Of a stretch of 54,950 nt of DNA, positions 51,808-54,950 are shown piece by piece. Made by a program: the position numbers and the translations under genes. Source of the DNA: Bacteroidales bacterium (GTDB lineage: Bacteria; Bacteroidota; Bacteroidia; Bacteroidales; UBA12077); assembly GCA_027859205.1 (NCBI GenBank), contig JAQIBH010000083.1, positions 1-54,950 on the forward strand, read 5' to 3'. The notes beneath the pieces were generated by a model that was not told the origin of the DNA, did not search any database, and saw only the letters and a list, made by a program, of their open reading frames with translations. Every line of letters starts with the position of its first letter. Within the stretch, counting starts at the first letter, position 1.

Positions 51808-53100
51808 ATGGAAATAATTCGTTTATATCAAATTTTTCGTAATTGCAACAAGGTAATAACCGATAGCCGAATTGCTGAACCTAATTCTTTGTTTTTTGCG
51901 CTAAAAGGTGAAAATTTTGATGGCAATAAGTATGCAGAGAATGCTTTGGAAAAAGGTTGCTCATATGCTGTTATAGACAATTCTGATTTTGCGTTTAATG
52001 ATAAATATATATTGGTAAAAGATGTTCTAGAAACATTACAGCAATTAGGAAATTATCATCGAAGGCAACTTAATATTCCAATTATAGCGATTACCGGAAC
52101 AAATGGAAAAACAACAACAAAGGAGTTAGTTGCCGCTGTGTTAAGTGAGAAATATAATGTTTCTTACACGAAAGGTAATTTAAATAATCATATTGGTGTT
52201 CCATTGACATTGCTTGATATGAATAATAATACCGAGATTGGAATTGTTGAGATGGGTGCAAATCACGTGGGTGAAATAATGAGATTATGCGAAATTGCCC
52301 AACCAAGTTCTGGTATAATTACTAATATTGGAAAAGCACATCTTGAAGGTTTTGGATCATTTGAAAATATAATAAAAGCTAAAAGTGAATTATATGAATA
52401 TTTAAAGATAAATAATGGTGAAGTTTTTCTTAACTTTAAGAATTCCTTATTACTTTCTATAGCCGATGATTTAACTCTAAATACAATAAGTTTTGGTGGG
52501 AATAATTCCACAGTTAAAGGGGAAATTATTCCTACCGATAAATTTCTAGAAATGGATATTAATATTGGAGATTTTAATTCAAATGTTAAGACTCAATTGA
52601 TTGGAAACTATAATCAGGAAAATGTTTTAGCTGCTATAAGTATTGGATATCGATATAATGTTAAACCCGAAACGCTAATTTCAGCCTTAGAAAAGTATAC
52701 GCCTGCAAATAATAGATCACAGTTTTTTGAATCAGAACATAATAATCTTTTTTTAGATGCTTACAATGCAAACCCAACAAGTGTTGAGGCTTCAGTGAAA
52801 AATTTTAGCTCATTGAAGATTGACAGGAAATGTATTATTTTAGGAGATATGTTAGAGCTTGGGAATGACTCAGAGTTAGAACATAAAAAGATAGTAGATT
52901 TATTAGAAAGTTACTCTTTTGAAAAAGTAATATTAGTTGGTGAAGTATTTCGTACTCTAAAAGTTAATGAAGAATACTTGCAATTTGTAAACGCAAATGA
53001 ATTGGGAATTTGGTTAAAAGAAAATAAGATTACCGATTCAAATATACTTATTAAAGGTTCAAGAGGAATTCAGTTGGAAAAATTGATAGAATCATTATAA
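51808..53100 (+). CDS. murF: UDP-N-acetylmuramoyl-tripeptide--D-alanyl-D-alanine ligase
   Basis: 430 residues. N-terminal UDP-binding domain (VITDSRIAEPNSLFFALKG), ATP P-loop ITGTNGKTTTKE (about residues 94-105), then NNHIGVPLTLL and VEMGANHVGEI, and the C-terminal domain with LDAYNANPTS and ILGDMLELG. It adds D-Ala-D-Ala to the muramyl tripeptide in the cytoplasm. It overlaps the convergent glycosyltransferase gene by 6 bp. Because a strong terminator lies just upstream, it depends on read-through or on a promoter inside that terminator region. Confidence 0.96.
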   Translation: MEIIRLYQIFRNCNKVITDSRIAEPNSLFFALKGENFDGNKYAENALEKGCSYAVIDNSDFAFNDKYILVKDVLETLQQLGNYHRRQLNIPIIAITGTNGKTTTKELVAAVLSEKYNVSYTKGNLNNHIGVPLTLLDMNNNTEIGIVEMGANHVGEIMRLCEIAQPSSGIITNIGKAHLEGFGSFENIIKAKSELYEYLKINNGEVFLNFKNSLLLSIADDLTLNTISFGGNNSTVKGEIIPTDKFLEMDINIGDFNSNVKTQLIGNYNQENVLAAISIGYRYNVKPETLISALEKYTPANNRSQFFESEHNNLFLDAYNANPTSVEASVKNFSSLKIDRKCIILGDMLELGNDSELEHKKIVDLLESYSFEKVILVGEVFRTLKVNEEYLQFVNANELGIWLKENKITDSNILIKGSRGIQLEKLIESL

Positions 53101-54117
53101 GTTTAAAGATTTATATGTCTGTTTCTTTTGTACAAAATAATCAAATACAATACTTCTGGGATATATTTCTTTATGATTTGTAACAATTTCATTTGCAACT
53201 AATAGTTTTCTTTTTTTGCGGAGTTTACCCAATGATTTATAAAAATGAATATGTGCTTTCTGTATAGCAAAAAAACTTGATAATGAGCCTTTTAAAAGAA
53301 ACACAATGGCTGATAAACCATCCAATACCATCCTTGAAAATATAACTGCAAATAGTTTCCCTTTTGGAAGATTTTTATATAAAAGAAAAAGATTATTTCT
53401 GAAATTAAGATATAATTTAAAAGGGCTATTGTTTGGTAAAGTACCACCACCAACATGGTATACCGTTGATGCTGGATTACAAACAATTCTAAACCCAATA
53501 TTTTTTAATCTCCAACATAAATCAATCTCTTCCATATGTGCAAAGAAATCATCATCAAGTTCACCTACTCTTTTATAAAGATCTGCTCTAACTACCATGC
53601 AAGCTCCACTTGCCCAAAAAACATCGTGTATGTCATTATATTGACCCATATCTGTTTCAGTAGTATCTAATATCCGACCACGACAGAAAGGATAACCATA
53701 TTTATCTATGAAACCTCCGCTAGCACCAGCATATTCAAATTTATTTTTATGCTTAAAAGATTTAATTTTAGGTTGGCAAGCAGCTATTGTTGTATCCGAA
53801 TCCAATAAATTTATTAATGGACTTAACCAGTTTTCTGAAACCTCAATATCACTGTTTAGTAAAACAAAATATTTAGCATCTATTTGCTTGAAGGCTTTAT
53901 TATAACCACCAGTAAAACCATAATTTTTTTCAAAAATTATTTGCCTTATATCAGGGTGATTTTTATTTAAGAATTCGATTGAATTATCTGTTGAATTATT
54001 ATCTGCAATAATAATTTCTGTATCCTCCTTGGGAGTATTTTTTATTAAAGCAGGAAGAAAATCTTCGAGAAAATCTTTCCCGTTCCAATTTAATATTACA
54101 ACAGCAGTTTTAATCAT
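53095..54117 (-). CDS. Family 2 glycosyltransferase
   Basis: 340 residues. GT-A fold with VVILNWNGKDFLEDFLPALI, IIADNNSTDNSIEFL, FTGGYNKAF and the DXD-region YFVLLNSDIEVSENWL, then FWASGACMVVRADLYKRVGELDDDFFAHMEEIDLCWR, the acceptor-site pattern common in rhamnosyl- and related transferases. An amphipathic or membrane-associating segment lies near 275-295. It probably adds a sugar to a surface polysaccharide or lipid. Its start overlaps the upstream acyltransferase gene by 4 bp (ATGA-type), so the two are translationally coupled. Confidence 0.88.
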   Translation of the reverse strand: MIKTAVVILNWNGKDFLEDFLPALIKNTPKEDTEIIIADNNSTDNSIEFLNKNHPDIRQIIFEKNYGFTGGYNKAFKQIDAKYFVLLNSDIEVSENWLSPLINLLDSDTTIAACQPKIKSFKHKNKFEYAGASGGFIDKYGYPFCRGRILDTTETDMGQYNDIHDVFWASGACMVVRADLYKRVGELDDDFFAHMEEIDLCWRLKNIGFRIVCNPASTVYHVGGGTLPNNSPFKLYLNFRNNLFLLYKNLPKGKLFAVIFSRMVLDGLSAIVFLLKGSLSSFFAIQKAHIHFYKSLGKLRKKRKLLVANEIVTNHKEIYPRSIVFDYFVQKKQTYKSLNL

Positions 54118-54950
54118 CTTATATCTTTCGAGTAAATATGTTTCTTTGTTCTTTTATGTTTCCATCTGTCATGAGACCAAAGCCAATCCTGAGGTTTTAT
54201 TGTTATTATTTTTTCAAGCTTAGAATTAAACATTTCTGTTATCTCGTATTCAACGGTCTTAAGAGTATTATCGCAAAGCAACGAGAAATCAATATCATAC
54301 AACCCTCTCTTGACTTTATTAATGTTTACATAAACAATTGCAGCATTTATTTTTTTACCAATTCTCTCAGGTCCTAAAAAGACAGGTGTTTCTTGATTAA
54401 GGAAATCTATCCAGTATTTAATATGTTTCTTTACAGGTCGTTGGTCAGCAATAAGCCCTAAAATTATGGCTTTTTTTGATTGATGATATTTTAATGTTTC
54501 TTTAAGAGTATCTTCCATTCGAATAGGAACAGCTCCAAAAAGAGATCTCATTCGGTAAAAATTATTATTAATATATTCATTGTTAACTGTTTTGTATACT
54601 GGCAGGAATGGGTAATCTGTAAATAAAGGTAATGGTGACAAAAGTTCCCAATTGCCAAAATGGGCAAAAACAATTATAATATTTCTGTTATTTTTATAGT
54701 ATTCCTTTAGTATTTCAGGGTTTTTATAATTAACAAATGTAAGAACTTTCTTTTTCGACATTTTTATTAATGAAGCATTTTCAATTGTAATATCACATAA
54801 ATGATGATAAAATTTCTTCATTATTAATTGGATGTCTTTTTCGGGTTTGGTAGGAAAGGAATTTTTAAGATTTTTATATACAATCTTTTTCCGATATTTA
54901 ACAAGATAGAATACTATTATGAAAATGAAATCAGATATAATATATAATAT
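54114..54950 (-). CDS. LpxL/HtrB-like lipid A acyltransferase, 5' end outside the window
   Basis: The frame stays open from an internal ATG at 54821 up to the window edge at 54950. The 43 extra codons encode a hydrophobic stretch and then YRKKIVYKNLKNSFPTKPEK, the usual N-terminus of this family, so the true start lies beyond the window; 278 residues are visible. The catalytic HX4E motif is in FAHFGNWELL; later LIADQRP and TPVFLGPERIGKK are also conserved. It transfers a secondary acyl chain to the lipid A precursor at the inner membrane. Followed directly by the glycosyltransferase gene. Confidence 0.88.
   Translation of the reverse strand: MLYIISDFIFIIVFYLVKYRKKIVYKNLKNSFPTKPEKDIQLIMKKFYHHLCDITIENASLIKMSKKKVLTFVNYKNPEILKEYYKNNRNIIIVFAHFGNWELLSPLPLFTDYPFLPVYKTVNNEYINNNFYRMRSLFGAVPIRMEDTLKETLKYHQSKKAIILGLIADQRPVKKHIKYWIDFLNQETPVFLGPERIGKKINAAIVYVNINKVKRGLYDIDFSLLCDNTLKTVEYEITEMFNSKLEKIITIKPQDWLWSHDRWKHKRTKKHIYSKDIR

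Noticed and set aside
1-54950. Insertion sequences, prophage or integrative element
   Set aside because: No transposase, integrase, phage structural or conjugation gene was found in any frame; the repeats seen are noncoding.

Overview
The window is a strongly AT-rich chromosomal segment from a member of the Bacteroidota. It probably comes from an anaerobic or fermentative lineage of the Bacteroidales/Marinilabiliales type. Evidence for the phylum is the type IX secretion and gliding genes (porU, porV, two porP/sprF genes, gldJ, a PKD protein with a type-B sorting domain), a TonB-dependent receptor with a carboxypeptidase-regulatory-like N-terminus, promoters of the Bacteroidota form TTTG-N19-TAnnTTTG, and very few Shine-Dalgarno sequences. 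Evidence for an anaerobic lifestyle is an aldehyde:ferredoxin oxidoreductase and two complete NAD-linked formate dehydrogenase modules.

Layout. 1-2.1 kb: end of a large surface PKD protein and its PorP/SprF partner. 2.3-4.5 kb: Skp/OmpH-like chaperone, glycosyltransferase, FtsB/DivIC. 4.7-9.1 kb: ThiS, ThiF and a DUF364 protein divergent from a tungsten/molybdenum aldehyde oxidoreductase. 9.2-12.2 kb: a His-rich small protein and a TonB-dependent receptor. 12.3-14.7 kb: metallo-beta-lactamase-fold hydrolase and a HAMP-GAF membrane protein. 14.9-21.9 kb: a heavy-metal efflux locus (His-rich small protein, His-rich lipoprotein, RND adaptor, RND pump, TolC-like channel) and, opposite, a small Cys-rich membrane protein. 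22.1-22.8 kb: an outer-membrane barrel. 23.0-32.7 kb: tandem formate dehydrogenase modules in one orientation. 32.9-33.9 kb: ECF sigma factor and four-helix membrane protein. 34.0-37.3 kb: proline dehydrogenase and a LemA/TPM/TPM cluster. 37.7-39.7 kb: urocanate hydratase. 39.9-43.4 kb: Mla-type lipid transporter, thioredoxin-like and CoA-binding proteins. 43.6-51.7 kb: ispF, porV, porU, sprF-like, gldJ. 51.8 kb to the end: murF, a glycosyltransferase and a lipid A-type acyltransferase cut by the window edge.

How genes may work together. The aldehyde oxidoreductase would deliver reduced ferredoxin and needs a tungsto- or molybdopterin; the neighbouring ThiS/ThiF pair may serve that cofactor rather than thiamine. 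Formate dehydrogenase module 1 has HydB-like extra iron-sulfur domains that suit ferredoxin/NAD coupling. Module 2 is stripped of those domains and of one iron-sulfur cluster. Two small His-rich exported proteins sharing an RGPP C-terminal motif each precede a metal-related outer-envelope system and appear to be read from leaderless or nearly leaderless transcripts.

The spacers carry many palindromic repeats: REP-like pairs, three composite elements with nested inverted repeats, and a two-copy repeat whose stem shows compensatory changes. I saw no rRNA, tRNA, CRISPR array, insertion sequence or prophage, but a covariance-model search was not possible.
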